A stretch of 64,000 nt of DNA from JAAYDY01 sp964500225 (GCA_964500225.1 CAZCOA010000009.1:1-64000), one strand, 5' to 3'; shown: positions 18,333 to 27,627, counted from the first letter of the stretch. Notes: generated from the sequence alone by a model not told the origin. Numbers and translations: made by a program.

Positions 18333-18926
18333 TTGTCGGATACACCATACCAGGCGCACGAGAGTGCGTACATCGACGAAGGGGCGCAGATTGGGGCCGG
18401 CACGCGGATCTGGCACTTTTGTCACATCATGAGCGGCGCGAAAATCGGGTGCAATTGCAGCATCGGCCAGAATGTGGTGGTGGGGTCCAAGGCGGTGGTC
18501 GGCAACGGGTGCAAGATCCAGAACAACGTAAGCATCTACGACCGTGTGGAGCTGGAAGACTTCGTGTTCTGTGGTCCGAGCATGGTGTTCACGAACGTGC
18601 TGAATCCGCGGTCGCACATTTCGCGGAAGCATGAGTATCGTGCGACGCTGGTGCGCAAGGGCGCGAGCATCGGAGCCAACGCGGTGATCGTGTGCGGGCA
18701 CACGGTGGGGCGGTACGCGTTTGTCGGGTCGGGCAGCGTGGTGACCAAGGACGTGCCGGATTTTGCGCTGGTGTACGGGAACCCCGCGCGGCAGCATGGG
18801 TGGATGTGCCAATGCGGCGTGGGGCTGGAGTTCAAGGACGGCAAGGCGACCTGCGCCGAGTGCGGGTGGAGCTACGTTCTGGAGAACGGGTTGTGTCGGG
18901 AAGTCGGCACAGGGAAGGAACAGTAA
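18333..18926 (+). CDS. Left-handed beta-helix acetyltransferase, WbpD-like, with Cys-rich tail
   Basis: Expected to transfer acetyl from acetyl-CoA to the 3-amino group of the UDP-2-acetamido-3-amino uronate. The 197 residues show hexapeptide repeats (IGAGTRIW, IGCNCSIGQNVVV, IGANAVIVCG) and the WbpD-type segment FTNVLNPRS. The last 45 residues carry CQCG and CAECG, a likely zinc-ribbon absent from the shortest family members. TTG 18333 was chosen because GGGAGGA lies 6 bases upstream; an upstream TTG at 18318 would put that site inside the gene. It lies directly before the epimerase gene. Confidence 0.85.
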   Translation: MSDTPYQAHESAYIDEGAQIGAGTRIWHFCHIMSGAKIGCNCSIGQNVVVGSKAVVGNGCKIQNNVSIYDRVELEDFVFCGPSMVFTNVLNPRSHISRKHEYRATLVRKGASIGANAVIVCGHTVGRYAFVGSGSVVTKDVPDFALVYGNPARQHGWMCQCGVGLEFKDGKATCAECGWSYVLENGLCREVGTGKEQ

Positions 18927-19862
18927 GTGGGCAGAGTGCTGATTACCGGCGGTGCGGGGTTCATCGGGTCGTCGCTGGCGCGGGCACTGTTGGCTCGCGG
19001 GGCGCGAGTTCGGATACTCGACAACTTCACCACGGGCCGGCGTGAGAATCTGGCCGATATTCTCGACGATGTGGAGTTGATCGAGGAGACGATCTGCTCG
19101 GCGGAGGCATGTCGGCGTGCGGCGCGGGGCTGCGAGACGATCTTTCATCAGGCGGCGGACGTGAGCGTGCCGCGGTCGATGATCGATCCGGAGAACACGC
19201 ACCGGACGAACGTGGACGGGTTGTACAACTGCCTGGTGGCGGCCCGGGAGCAGGGGGTGCGTCGGTTGGTGTTCGCCAGCTCCAGTGCCGTGTACGGGCC
19301 GGAGGCCGCGTTGCCGGCGGTGGAGACGTTGCCGTTTCGGCCGATCAGTCCGTATGGGGCGAGCAAGGCCATCGGCGAGCTGTATTGTGCGATGTTCAGC
19401 CGGTGTTTCGGTGTCGAGACGGTGTGCCTGCGGTACTTCAACGTGTTTGGGCCGCGTCAGGATCCGACGAGTCAGTATGCGGCGGCGATACCGGCATTCG
19501 TGTCGCGGATGCTTCGCGGCGAGCGGCCGGTGGTGTTCGGCACGGGGGAGCAGTCGCGGGATTTCACGTATGTGGATAACGTCGTTCAGGCGAACTTGAA
19601 GGCGGCTGAGGCGACGGTGGACGGGCCGGTCGTGGTGAACATCGGTTGCGGCCGGGGGATCTCGCTGAACGAGATCATCGGCGTGATCAACGGGCTGCTG
19701 GGGACGTCGCTGACGCCGGTGTATGCAGCGGCTCGTGCGGGCGACATTCTGCACTCGTGGGCGGATGTGTCGGCGGCGAGGCGGCTGATCGGTTACGAGC
19801 CGTCGGTGGATTTTGAGGACGGATTGCGCCGAGCCATTGAATGGTATCGGCAGAACCTGTAG
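18927..19862 (+). CDS. NAD-dependent UDP-sugar epimerase (extended SDR)
   Basis: Extended short-chain dehydrogenase with the cofactor motif GGAGFIGSS at the N terminus, the catalytic Tyr143-x3-Lys147 in YGASK, and a serine motif SSSAVYG. The 311-residue length and the RYFNVFGPRQDP segment fit UDP-Glc/UDP-GlcNAc 4-epimerases of the WbpP/Gne type; the exact substrate cannot be read from sequence. The GTG begins right after the preceding TAA, with GGAAGGAA 6 bases upstream. It would supply galacto-configured precursors for the glycan. Confidence 0.85.
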   Translation: MGRVLITGGAGFIGSSLARALLARGARVRILDNFTTGRRENLADILDDVELIEETICSAEACRRAARGCETIFHQAADVSVPRSMIDPENTHRTNVDGLYNCLVAAREQGVRRLVFASSSAVYGPEAALPAVETLPFRPISPYGASKAIGELYCAMFSRCFGVETVCLRYFNVFGPRQDPTSQYAAAIPAFVSRMLRGERPVVFGTGEQSRDFTYVDNVVQANLKAAEATVDGPVVVNIGCGRGISLNEIIGVINGLLGTSLTPVYAAARAGDILHSWADVSAARRLIGYEPSVDFEDGLRRAIEWYRQNL

Positions 19863-19906
19863 CGGGCCGCTGCGGCTGTCCGCTTCGGCAAGGGAAGGAG
19901 ACCGAC

Positions 19907-21007
19907 ATGGAAGTGCCTCTTCTGGACCTCAAGGCGCAGTACGCGACGCTTCGCGACGAGATTCGTCCGGCCATTGACGAGGTGCTGGACAGCCAGCAAT
20001 GCATTGGCGGGCCGAAGGTGACGGAGCTGGAGAAGGCGGTGGCGGCGTACAGCAAGTGCACGTTCGCCATCGGCGCCTCCAGCGGCACGGACGCGATCCT
20101 CAACGCGCTGATGAGTCTGGACATCGGTCCGGGCGACGAGGTGATCACGACGCCGTACACGTTCTTCGCGACGGGGGGGTGCATTGCCCGAACGGGTGCG
20201 ACGCCGGTGTTCGTGGACATTGACCCGAAGACGTACAACATCAACCCGAAGCTGATTCCGGGCGCCATCACCGACAAGACCAAAGCGATCATCCCGGTTC
20301 ATTTGTACGGGCAGATGGCGGACATGGACCCGATTCTGGCGGCGGCATGCGACCGGCAGATTGCGGTGATCGAGGATGCGGCCCAGAGCATCGGATCGGA
20401 GTACCGTGGGAAGAAGGCGGGCTCGATGGGCACGTGCGGATGCTTCTCGTTTTTCCCGTCGAAGAACCTGGGCGGCGTGGGCGACGGCGGCATGATCGTC
20501 ACGAACGATGCGGTTCTGGCCGAGCGGTGCAACGTCATGCGGAACCACGGGTCGAAGCCGAAGTACTTCCACAAGTATATCGGCGGCAACTTCCGGCTGG
20601 ATCCGATTCAGGCGGCGGCGTTGCTCGTGAAGCTGAAGTACCTGCCGCAATGGCACGAGGCCCGTCGGGCCAATGCGGCGTACTACGATCGGAAGTTCGC
20701 CGGCGTGGACGGCATTGTGACGCCGTACATCGAGCCGTGGAACTACACGATCTACAATCAGTACGTGATCCGGGTGCCGAACCGCGACCGCGTCATGGCG
20801 CACCTGAAGGAGAAGAAGGTCGGGTGCGAGGTGTACTATCCGCTGCCGCTTCATTTGCAGGAGTGCTTCGCCTATCTGGGGTACCGCGAAGGGTCGATGC
20901 CCGAGGCGGAGAAGGCGGCCAAAGAGACCTTGGCGTTGCCGATCTATCCGGAACTGACCGACGAAATGAAAGATTACGTGGTGGCGAGCGTCATCGAGGC
21001 GCTGTAG
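19907..21007 (+). CDS. DegT/DnrJ/EryC1 aminotransferase, WbpE-like
   Basis: PLP-dependent sugar aminotransferase predicted to convert the 3-keto UDP-GlcNAc uronate made by the WbpB-like enzyme to the 3-amino sugar. The cofactor-binding Lys186 is in SFFPSKNLGGVGDGG; other family segments are IGASSGTDAI, TPYTFFATG and VDIDPKTYNI. Length is 366 residues. ATG 19907 is preceded by GGAAGGAGA; an in-frame upstream extension to 19841 overlaps the epimerase stop and was rejected. WbpB, WbpD and WbpI candidates surround it. Confidence 0.9.
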   Translation: MEVPLLDLKAQYATLRDEIRPAIDEVLDSQQCIGGPKVTELEKAVAAYSKCTFAIGASSGTDAILNALMSLDIGPGDEVITTPYTFFATGGCIARTGATPVFVDIDPKTYNINPKLIPGAITDKTKAIIPVHLYGQMADMDPILAAACDRQIAVIEDAAQSIGSEYRGKKAGSMGTCGCFSFFPSKNLGGVGDGGMIVTNDAVLAERCNVMRNHGSKPKYFHKYIGGNFRLDPIQAAALLVKLKYLPQWHEARRANAAYYDRKFAGVDGIVTPYIEPWNYTIYNQYVIRVPNRDRVMAHLKEKKVGCEVYYPLPLHLQECFAYLGYREGSMPEAEKAAKETLALPIYPELTDEMKDYVVASVIEAL

Positions 21008-21028
21008 CCGTCTTGAAGGGGGCGAACC

Positions 21029-21997
21029 GTGACGACGGCCCTGGTCACCGGCGGCGCCGGGTTCATCGGGTCGCACCTGGTCGAGCGGTTGCTGGGCGAG
21101 GGCTACGCGGTCCGGGTGCTGGACGATTTCTCGACGGGTCGCCGCGAGAACCTGTCGTCGGTGGCTGGACATGAGAGGCTGAGCGTGATCGCAGGCAGCG
21201 TCACCGACGCTGCCTGCGTCGCTACGGCGATGCGCGGCGTGGAGGCGGTGTACCATCTGGCGGCGGCCGTGGGCGTGAAACTGATCGTCGCGCAACCGGT
21301 GCGGACGCTGGAGACGAACGTGCGCGGCACCGAGACGGTGCTGGCCGAGGCATCGCGGGCGGGGGTGCAGCGGTTCTTTCTGGCTTCCTCGAGCGAGGTG
21401 TACGGCAAGAGCAACCGCATCCCGTTCGACGAGGACGACGACCTGCTGATCGGCTCGAGCCGTTATTGTCGCTGGGGCTACGCGTGCAGCAAGGCGGTGG
21501 CGGAGTTTCTGGCGGTGGCCTATGCGCGGGAGCGCGGGCTGCCGCTGGTGGTGGGGCGGCTCTTCAACACGATCGGGCCGCGGCAGGTGGGGGCCTATGG
21601 CATGGTGGTGCCGCGGTTCGTCCAGGCGGCGCTGGCAGGCGAGCCGCTGGAGGTGTACGGCACGGGACGTCAGACGCGGTCGTTCATCGACGTGCGCGAC
21701 ATGGTGGAGGGGATCCACCGGCTGACGGACCGCGCGGGCCCGGAGCCGCTGATCGTGAACCTGGGCGGGGAGCAGGAGATAGCGATTGCGGACCTGGCGG
21801 CCCGGGTGATACGGCTGACGGGGTCGTCGAGCGAGGTGCGTCAGGTGAGCTACGAGGCGGCCTACGGGGAGGCGATTGACGACATGGAGCGGCGCTGCCC
21901 GTCGCTTGTCCGCGCGCGGGTGGTGCTGGGGTCGGCCTGGCCGCACGTGTCGTTGGATGCCTCTCTAAAAGCAATTATTGCCGATTTTCGGTCGTGA
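21029..21997 (+). CDS. NAD-dependent epimerase/dehydratase (extended SDR)
   Basis: The 322 residues begin with GGAGFIGSH, followed by SSSEVYGKS and the catalytic Tyr151-x3-Lys155 in YACSK. Segments such as FNTIGPRQVGAYGMVVPRF and YGTGRQTRSF resemble nucleotide-sugar decarboxylase/epimerase relatives, so the product could be a 4-epimerase or a UDP-glucuronate-type enzyme. It is 40% or less of eye-level match to the other epimerase in the cluster and therefore probably acts on a different sugar. GTG 21029 follows AAGGGGGC. Confidence 0.78.
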   Translation: MTTALVTGGAGFIGSHLVERLLGEGYAVRVLDDFSTGRRENLSSVAGHERLSVIAGSVTDAACVATAMRGVEAVYHLAAAVGVKLIVAQPVRTLETNVRGTETVLAEASRAGVQRFFLASSSEVYGKSNRIPFDEDDDLLIGSSRYCRWGYACSKAVAEFLAVAYARERGLPLVVGRLFNTIGPRQVGAYGMVVPRFVQAALAGEPLEVYGTGRQTRSFIDVRDMVEGIHRLTDRAGPEPLIVNLGGEQEIAIADLAARVIRLTGSSSEVRQVSYEAAYGEAIDDMERRCPSLVRARVVLGSAWPHVSLDASLKAIIADFRS

Positions 21998-22145
21998 CGG
22001 GACGGGCCTGCGGGCGCCGGGTCCACATCGCAAAGTGCCATATCAGCACGGGCGGGGCAGCGACGGACTGGAAATAGGCTGCTGTCCCTCTGTAGGGATG
22101 CCGATACACACTAGGTTTTGCCGTGGGCGGTCGGAAGGTAGCCAG

Positions 22146-23234
22146 TTGACCAGGATCGTGACCATTGTCGGGGCTCGGCCTCAGTTCATCAAGGCGGCCG
22201 CCGTGAGCCGCGCGATTGCCCGCTGGAACGCCTCGTGCGCGGGTGGCGGGTCGCGCGGCATCGAGGAACTGCTCGTTCACACCGGACAGCACTACGACGA
22301 GAACATGTCGGAGGTGTTTTTCGAGGAGTTGGCGATACCGCGGCCGCTGGTGAACCTGGGGGTCCGCTCGTCGCGGCACGGCGAGCAGACGGGCCGGATG
22401 TTGTCGGGGATCGAGACGGTGCTGTTGGAGCAGCCGCCGGACGTGGTGCTGGTCTATGGGGACACAAACTCGACGCTGGCCGGGGCTCTGGCGGCGGCGA
22501 AGTTGCACGTGCCCGTGGCTCACGTCGAGGCGGGGCTTCGCAGTTACAACCGTCGCATGCCCGAAGAGATCAACCGCGTGGTGACCGATCACGTGTCACA
22601 GTGGCTGTTCTGCCCGACGTCGGCGGCCGTGGAGAACCTGCGCCGGGAGGGCATCACGGCGAACGTCCACCAGGTGGGCGACGTGATGTACGATTCGGTG
22701 CTCGCCAGCCGCGAGGTGGCGAACCGCCGCAGCGACGTTCTTCGCCGGCTCGGCCTGTCGGCGGGCGGCTATTGCCTGGCAACGGTCCACCGGGCGGAGA
22801 ACACGGACGATCCGCGGCGGCTGAAGTCGATTCTGGCGGCACTGCGACAAATGGAGCGGCCGGTGGTGTTGCCGCTGCACCCGCGGACGCGTCGGGCTCT
22901 GGGCGACGCGCCGGACGAGGATCTGGGGCGGCTGCGGGTGATCGATCCGGTGTCGTACCTGGACATGCTGGCCCTGGAGTCGCATGCGTCGCTGGTGCTG
23001 ACGGACTCGGGCGGCGTGCAGAAAGAGGCGTTCTTCTGCGGCGTGCCGTGCGTGACGCTGCGAGACGAGACGGAGTGGGTCGAGCTGGTGGAGACGGGGT
23101 GGAACCAGGTGGCCGGGACGGAGACGGAGGAGATTTTGGAGGCTGTATCGCGAGCGGGCCCGGGCCGCACGGCGGCCCCGTACGGCGACGGCCGTGCGGC
23201 CGAGCGGATCGTCGGCATCTTGGCCGGACTATGA
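22146..23234 (+). CDS. UDP-GlcNAc 2-epimerase family (WecB/WbpI-like)
   Basis: Non-hydrolysing 2-epimerase; here it most likely makes the manno epimer of the diacetamido uronate (WbpI step) or simply UDP-ManNAc. Family motifs are TIVGARPQFIKAA, HTGQHYDENMS, YGDTNSTLAGA, HVEAGLRSYN, MPEEINR, and the C-terminal TDSGGVQKEA and VTLRDETEW. Length is 362 residues. TTG 22146 is chosen from AAGGT 6 bases upstream and from where homology begins; the frame is open to 21978. A 148-base gap separates it from the preceding epimerase. Confidence 0.88.
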   Translation: MTRIVTIVGARPQFIKAAAVSRAIARWNASCAGGGSRGIEELLVHTGQHYDENMSEVFFEELAIPRPLVNLGVRSSRHGEQTGRMLSGIETVLLEQPPDVVLVYGDTNSTLAGALAAAKLHVPVAHVEAGLRSYNRRMPEEINRVVTDHVSQWLFCPTSAAVENLRREGITANVHQVGDVMYDSVLASREVANRRSDVLRRLGLSAGGYCLATVHRAENTDDPRRLKSILAALRQMERPVVLPLHPRTRRALGDAPDEDLGRLRVIDPVSYLDMLALESHASLVLTDSGGVQKEAFFCGVPCVTLRDETEWVELVETGWNQVAGTETEEILEAVSRAGPGRTAAPYGDGRAAERIVGILAGL

Positions 23235-23384
23235 CGGACGGGCAAGGACGTCCTGACCGGGTAGGCCGTTCAGACCCATGTCCGCCGCCACGCCGGCACG
23301 AGTTAGGGTTTGACCCGATATGGGCGGCGATGTAAAATCCGGCGTTGCGAGGATTTACCCAGGTTCTCACAGGCGATAGCGGCT

Positions 23385-24677
23385 ATGATATTATTCCGGC
23401 TCGTTCTTGTTGTGGCGATTCTGGCGTTGGCGCTGATCACTGTTCGACGCCACTCCATTCCTGCAGCCTTCGTTCTGGCCGGGTTCTCGCTGCTGCTGGT
23501 GGCCCAGTACTACGCCGGCCTTCAACGGTGGGTGGTTTACTTCGAGGGTATCTTCCTCATGTACGGCATTCTGGTTGCCTGGCTGAGCTATCCGGCCTGG
23601 CACCGGCTGTGGTCGCCTTTTGTGGGGATTGTGTTGTTCGTTGTGCTGATAATGGCCTTTGGGCTGCAATACACGAGTAACTACGACTATGGTTGGACCA
23701 AGATGCAGCAGTTCCTCGCCCTCGCGGTGATGCTGGTGCTGTCGGGGCAACTCCTCATGGACTCCCAGAAGGGTATGAAGGAACTGGCCCTCGTCATTGC
23801 CATCGTTTCCCTGGCCACCTACGCTGCGCACTTCGTTTTCATCGGCGGCGATCCGATCCGCTTCATGGGCATTGCCCGGTACAGCGAACTCGGCAACCCG
23901 ATCGCCATTTCCCGAAGCGTGGGGATCGGCGTGCTGACGTTCATTTACCTGCTGGTCGCACGCCATTCGCGGTTCGGTCTGCCCCTCTGGCTTGCCGGGA
24001 TCGCCGCGGGCATCGTGATCATGGTCCTGACGGCCTCTCGCGGACCGTTTCTGTCGTTTGTCGCAGCCGTGATTGCCGCCTACGGCCTGCGAACGCGTAA
24101 ACTGCTGATCGGTTCGATGGCCCTGTTGCTGGTCTTTTTGATAGGGTACGTCGTCTTGACCGAGTACGCCCCTCCGGCCGTGTACGACCGGCTGGTCAGG
24201 TCGACGACAGGGGGCACCGACCCGACGATGTCGGGAAGAACACGTTTGTGGGCTTTGGGGCTCGAACAAGCGGCCGAAAACCCGTTTCTTGGTAACGGTA
24301 CCGGCGGCTATAACAAGGTGGGGACCGCTCTGGCGTACCCACACAATCTCTTCATTGAGCTGTGCGTGGAACACGGCGTGTGGGGTCTTCTGGCCAGCGT
24401 GCTGCTGCTGGCCTATTTCATGAAGTATCTCGTTCGCTGCTACAGGCTTCGGCCCCTGGTCGGGCCGGCTGCCGACTGGGTGGTTTCCATCGGCGTTTTC
24501 GGCATGGTCAACGCACAATTCAGTGGCGACCTGCCTGCGCAGTACGCCCTGTGGTTTGGTGTGGGGATGATGGTCGGGCTGGACCGCCTCTATTCTCCGT
24601 CGGGTTCCCTGGGCGAGACGCTGGAATATGCCCCGGAACTTCGCTCAGACAACCCCGCCATGGATGCTACAGCGTAG
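23385..24677 (+). CDS. O-antigen ligase/Wzy-like polysaccharide polymerase
   Basis: A highly hydrophobic protein of about 430 residues with 10-12 predicted membrane helices. The large extracytoplasmic loop carries the Wzy_C/O-antigen ligase signature NGTGGYN followed by YPHNLFIELCVEHGVWG near residues 305-335. In a Wzx/Wzy locus it would join repeat units on the periplasmic side. ATG 23385 is favoured because the hydrophobic segment starts there, but its ribosome binding site is weak and a TTG at 23310 in the same frame is possible. Convergent with the flippase gene. Confidence 0.8.
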   Translation: MILFRLVLVVAILALALITVRRHSIPAAFVLAGFSLLLVAQYYAGLQRWVVYFEGIFLMYGILVAWLSYPAWHRLWSPFVGIVLFVVLIMAFGLQYTSNYDYGWTKMQQFLALAVMLVLSGQLLMDSQKGMKELALVIAIVSLATYAAHFVFIGGDPIRFMGIARYSELGNPIAISRSVGIGVLTFIYLLVARHSRFGLPLWLAGIAAGIVIMVLTASRGPFLSFVAAVIAAYGLRTRKLLIGSMALLLVFLIGYVVLTEYAPPAVYDRLVRSTTGGTDPTMSGRTRLWALGLEQAAENPFLGNGTGGYNKVGTALAYPHNLFIELCVEHGVWGLLASVLLLAYFMKYLVRCYRLRPLVGPAADWVVSIGVFGMVNAQFSGDLPAQYALWFGVGMMVGLDRLYSPSGSLGETLEYAPELRSDNPAMDATA

Positions 24678-24688
24678 CCGGGGAAAAG

Positions 24689-24721
24689 GTTTCCTGCGGT
24701 TTTAATCGCGTAGAGGAAAAC
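24689..24721. terminator. Possible bidirectional terminator between convergent polymerase and flippase genes
   Basis: In the 69-base gap, GTTTCCTGCG (24689-24698) and CGCGTAGAGGAAAAC (24707-24721) can pair imperfectly around a T/A-rich loop, with A- and T-rich ends. The stem is weak and includes mismatches, so this is tentative. Confidence 0.3.
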
Positions 24722-24746
24722 ACAAGCTCATTGCGAAAACCGTGAC

Positions 24747-26048
24747 CTACCGTTCCGAGGCCGGCGGTCCGTCCGGATGGTCGCCGCTGCCCCGGCGCAG
24801 GATGAACACCCACAGGTACACGGCGAACGAGAGCAGACCGAAGGCTGCGCTTCCGATGCAGGTGCCCCAGGCGGCTCCCATCAGGCCGTGGGTCCATGTC
24901 AGGGCGACCACGGGAGTGGCCACCACCACCAGCTTGCTGCCGGTTAGCAACAGGATGGTTCTCTTGGTGCAGAATCGGAAGATGAAGCCGCGCGTCGTGT
25001 CGTGCAGAACCGAAACCGACGCTCCCCAGAGCATGATGCGAAAGACGGGCAGGGCCTGCTCGACCACCACCCCGTAGAACGTCCGCATCAGGAACTCGCC
25101 GATGAAGTACGCCCCGACCAGAAACAGGGCCGATCCGCCCAGACATCCTACCATGTGCTGAATACGGGCCGACAGGGGAATCTCGTCCTTGTTGCGCTTC
25201 CGGCAGACCAGGGTGTAGATGATGCTGTTGACCTGGCCGATCGGGACGAAGAACATGCCGAGCACGGCCTCCGCGGCGAAGAAGACGGTCACCTGTTCCT
25301 TGGCGTCGAGGGCGCCCAGGGCTAGTCTGCCGGCCAGGCGCGAGGCCATGGAGATCATGGTCACGGCAGCCATGGCGGCCGAGGCCGAGGCAACCGGACG
25401 CATCCACTCGCGGACAAACGTCTTGTGGCCGCTGATTTCGTGCCAGACGAACCAGCCTCCAACCACGAGCACCAGCGTCTGGGCAACCAAGTAAGTGGCA
25501 ACGACTCCCCTCATGCCAAACCAGACGGCACAGGGAATGGCCGCCAGAAGCAGCACGCCTAATCCGCCTTCCAGGATGCTCATCAGGCCGAATCGCAGCT
25601 TGAGGCGGAGCGAGGTGAGCATGGGCACTTGGATGCCGCCAAGGATCCCGACCAGCCCGAGGGGCAGGATCAGGACCATCTGGTTCGTCAGACGGTCGGC
25701 CGGGGTGATGATGAGCATCACGGCCAGGGCCGCCAGCGCGATGATGCCCATGGCGGCCCACGTAACGCGGAGTCCGGCCTTGAGGAGGTCCGGCCATTGG
25801 TTCTTTGTGGCCGCGCTGCTGTAAAGCCTCAGAAGCCCGTCGCTTACGCCTCCGCCGGGGAATTTCAGCAGGAGTTGGCACCAGCCGAAGGCCTCGATAA
25901 ACTCACCCATGGGCCCTTTGCCGAGAATCTCGATCAACTTCGGCATGAGCAGGAGCTTTTCGAGGCCGAGGCTTACCGCAGTCCCCGCAGCGCGCTTGCC
26001 CGTCATCCACGCCAGGCGAACGGTGCGGGCAATGAACGTTCTGATCAT
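24747..26048 (-). CDS. Wzx-like lipid-linked oligosaccharide flippase
   Basis: A 433-residue polytopic protein with about 12 hydrophobic helices and charged short loops, resembling the MOP-superfamily polysaccharide flippases (opening MIRTFIARTVRLAW, later GASVSVLHDTTRGFIFRF and GAAWGTCIGSAAFG). It would turn undecaprenyl-linked repeat units to the periplasmic face. No single catalytic motif exists in this family, so the call relies on topology, length and context. ATG 26048 has GAGGA upstream; extension to 26126 is unsupported. It is the only gene in the 5-42 kb region on the minus strand, pointing at its partner, the polymerase. Confidence 0.72.
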   Translation of the reverse strand: MIRTFIARTVRLAWMTGKRAAGTAVSLGLEKLLLMPKLIEILGKGPMGEFIEAFGWCQLLLKFPGGGVSDGLLRLYSSAATKNQWPDLLKAGLRVTWAAMGIIALAALAVMLIITPADRLTNQMVLILPLGLVGILGGIQVPMLTSLRLKLRFGLMSILEGGLGVLLLAAIPCAVWFGMRGVVATYLVAQTLVLVVGGWFVWHEISGHKTFVREWMRPVASASAAMAAVTMISMASRLAGRLALGALDAKEQVTVFFAAEAVLGMFFVPIGQVNSIIYTLVCRKRNKDEIPLSARIQHMVGCLGGSALFLVGAYFIGEFLMRTFYGVVVEQALPVFRIMLWGASVSVLHDTTRGFIFRFCTKRTILLLTGSKLVVVATPVVALTWTHGLMGAAWGTCIGSAAFGLLSFAVYLWVFILRRGSGDHPDGPPASER

Positions 26049-26397
26049 TGTTGGGCGATCCTCATCGTTGTTGCATGCCCCGGCGGAAGGCCGGACAAGG
26101 TGTCTGACATGGTAGCAGCGACACACCGAAAAGCAAGGTGCGGGGCGGGCGCACGGGGGCGCGGCAAAGGAATTGTTGAAGGCCGCAAAGATGGCAGGCC
26201 GAAGAACTCAAGGCTTCTGGCCTCAGCGAAGCATAGAGACGATGCCGCGTGCCGAGGCCCTTTGGCGTTTTCGTTCGAGGGGTCGTCCTTGGCCGGCTTC
26301 GAAGTGGGCAGAGGTCTATTATCCGGTGGAAGGACCACTCTAGTCGGCGCCGGAGTTTTCCCACGTTCTGCTTCTGTCATGGTAAGGTCGTTTGGCG
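26049..26397. other. 349-base divergent intergenic region
   Basis: Separates the minus-strand flippase from the plus-strand acyltransferase-like gene, so it must hold promoters for both directions. No pair of good -35 and -10 boxes was found; TATTAT at 26317-26322 is an isolated -10-like element on the plus strand. The short frames seen here have no motifs or ribosome binding sites. Confidence 0.4.
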
Positions 26398-27309
26398 ATG
26401 TCGGATACACAAGCAACCCTGGCGTCCTACATGGTGTATCTTGAGCGCCGCGGGTGGCTGGTGCGCGTGGGCGACGTGCCGTGGATGCTCGCGGATCGCC
26501 GCTTGACGCCGGCGGTTCCGCCGCACCGAATGGGGCCGGTGGACCGGACGGAGGTCCGCCGCGCGCTGCGCCAGAGCGGCGCGATTGCCGCCCTGTGGAA
26601 CGACGCCTGGGACACGTCGCCTGGGCCGTGGTGGTGGGTCTGCTGCGACGACCGGCAGTACGACTTGGAGCGTATACGCAGTGGCAGCAGACGCAAGTGC
26701 GTCAAGCGAGGACTGCGCCAATGCTCTTCACGAATGATTGGGGTGGACGAACTGGGGGAAATCGGGTACGACGTATACGCTGCTGCCTTTGACAGATATG
26801 CTCCGGGCGCGAAGCCGCTGTCTCGTGAAGCCTATGTGGCGGACGTTCGGCGAAACGCCGAGTACGGCGGGCGGGAAACCTGGGGAGCGTTCGTCGGTGG
26901 TCGGCTGGCGGCCTACGCGACGTGCATCGTTGTGGACGATGTGGTTTATGTGTCGGCATCGAAGTCAAACCCTGCCATGTTCAAGTGCAACCCCAACGAA
27001 GCGCTCCGGTTTGAAATGACCAGGCATTATCTGCGGGATCGCCGGATGACCTATGTCATTAGTGGAATGCGTGTGTTGCAGCATGAGTCGAACATACAGG
27101 AATTTCTGGAGTCAATGGGCTATCGCAAGATCTATTGCCCGCTGCGTCTGGAGATGCGTGCCGGGGTGTCGGCGGCACTGCGGCTGGGCGTGGTGCGGTG
27201 GGCCCGGATGGCTGGGATGGGCCGATGGTATCCGGGGCTGCTGAAACGGATCGAGGCGTTGGATATGGCCTATAGCATTGCGCGCATTTGCGCGTCGGAG
27301 TTTCCGTAA
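26398..27309 (+). CDS. GNAT/FemAB-like acyltransferase of unknown substrate
   Basis: Not recognised as a named family. The 303 residues have a two-part look: an N-terminal portion with WWWVCCDDRQYD, and a C-terminal half (about 110-260) whose segments SREAYVADVR, WGAFVGGRLAAYA, NEALRFEMTRHYL and FLESMGYRKIYCPL resemble the acetyl-CoA-dependent GNAT/FemAB fold, including the usual ESMGY near the end. Genes of this type in polysaccharide loci acylate or aminoacylate sugars. ATG 26398 was preferred to TTG 26392 because AAGG at 26384-26387 is 10 bases away. Function is inferred from fold and context only. Confidence 0.5.
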   Translation: MSDTQATLASYMVYLERRGWLVRVGDVPWMLADRRLTPAVPPHRMGPVDRTEVRRALRQSGAIAALWNDAWDTSPGPWWWVCCDDRQYDLERIRSGSRRKCVKRGLRQCSSRMIGVDELGEIGYDVYAAAFDRYAPGAKPLSREAYVADVRRNAEYGGRETWGAFVGGRLAAYATCIVVDDVVYVSASKSNPAMFKCNPNEALRFEMTRHYLRDRRMTYVISGMRVLQHESNIQEFLESMGYRKIYCPLRLEMRAGVSAALRLGVVRWARMAGMGRWYPGLLKRIEALDMAYSIARICASEFP

Positions 27310-27627
27310 TGCGACTTTGTCCCCAGCGGCGGACCACACAGTCCCGGCCACCGAGAGGATACCGGCGCGCGTCACAATAGGCAAGGTGGGCTTATGAAGG
27401 AACCCTTCTGCAACCGATAGAGGAAGGGGCCGCCGGCGTGGCTGCCGCGATTCGGTGCGGGGCGCGGCGCTGGCCAGCATCGCGGGCATGCGCCGATGGC
27501 GTCCGGCACTGTTTTAGCGCATTGACGCGTTGAGTATGGTACAAGATATTGCCGAAGTTCGCGCAGGGGGCGGTTCCGTGACAACGGATCCGTCATGATG
27601 GTAGAGTTCAATCGAGAGTGGCATCCT
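27310..27627. other. 318-base gap between acyltransferase-like and deacetylase genes
   Basis: No gene was supported. The only signal is a candidate promoter at 27522-27550 upstream of the deacetylase. The remaining sequence has no strong palindrome or repeat that I can see. Confidence 0.4.
27522..27550 (+). promoter_or_regulatory. Candidate promoter for the YdjC deacetylase
   Basis: TTGACG at 27522-27527 and GATATT at 27545-27550 are separated by 17 bases, placing a start near 27557 and about 70 bases before the ATG. The -10 is imperfect. Confidence 0.35.
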
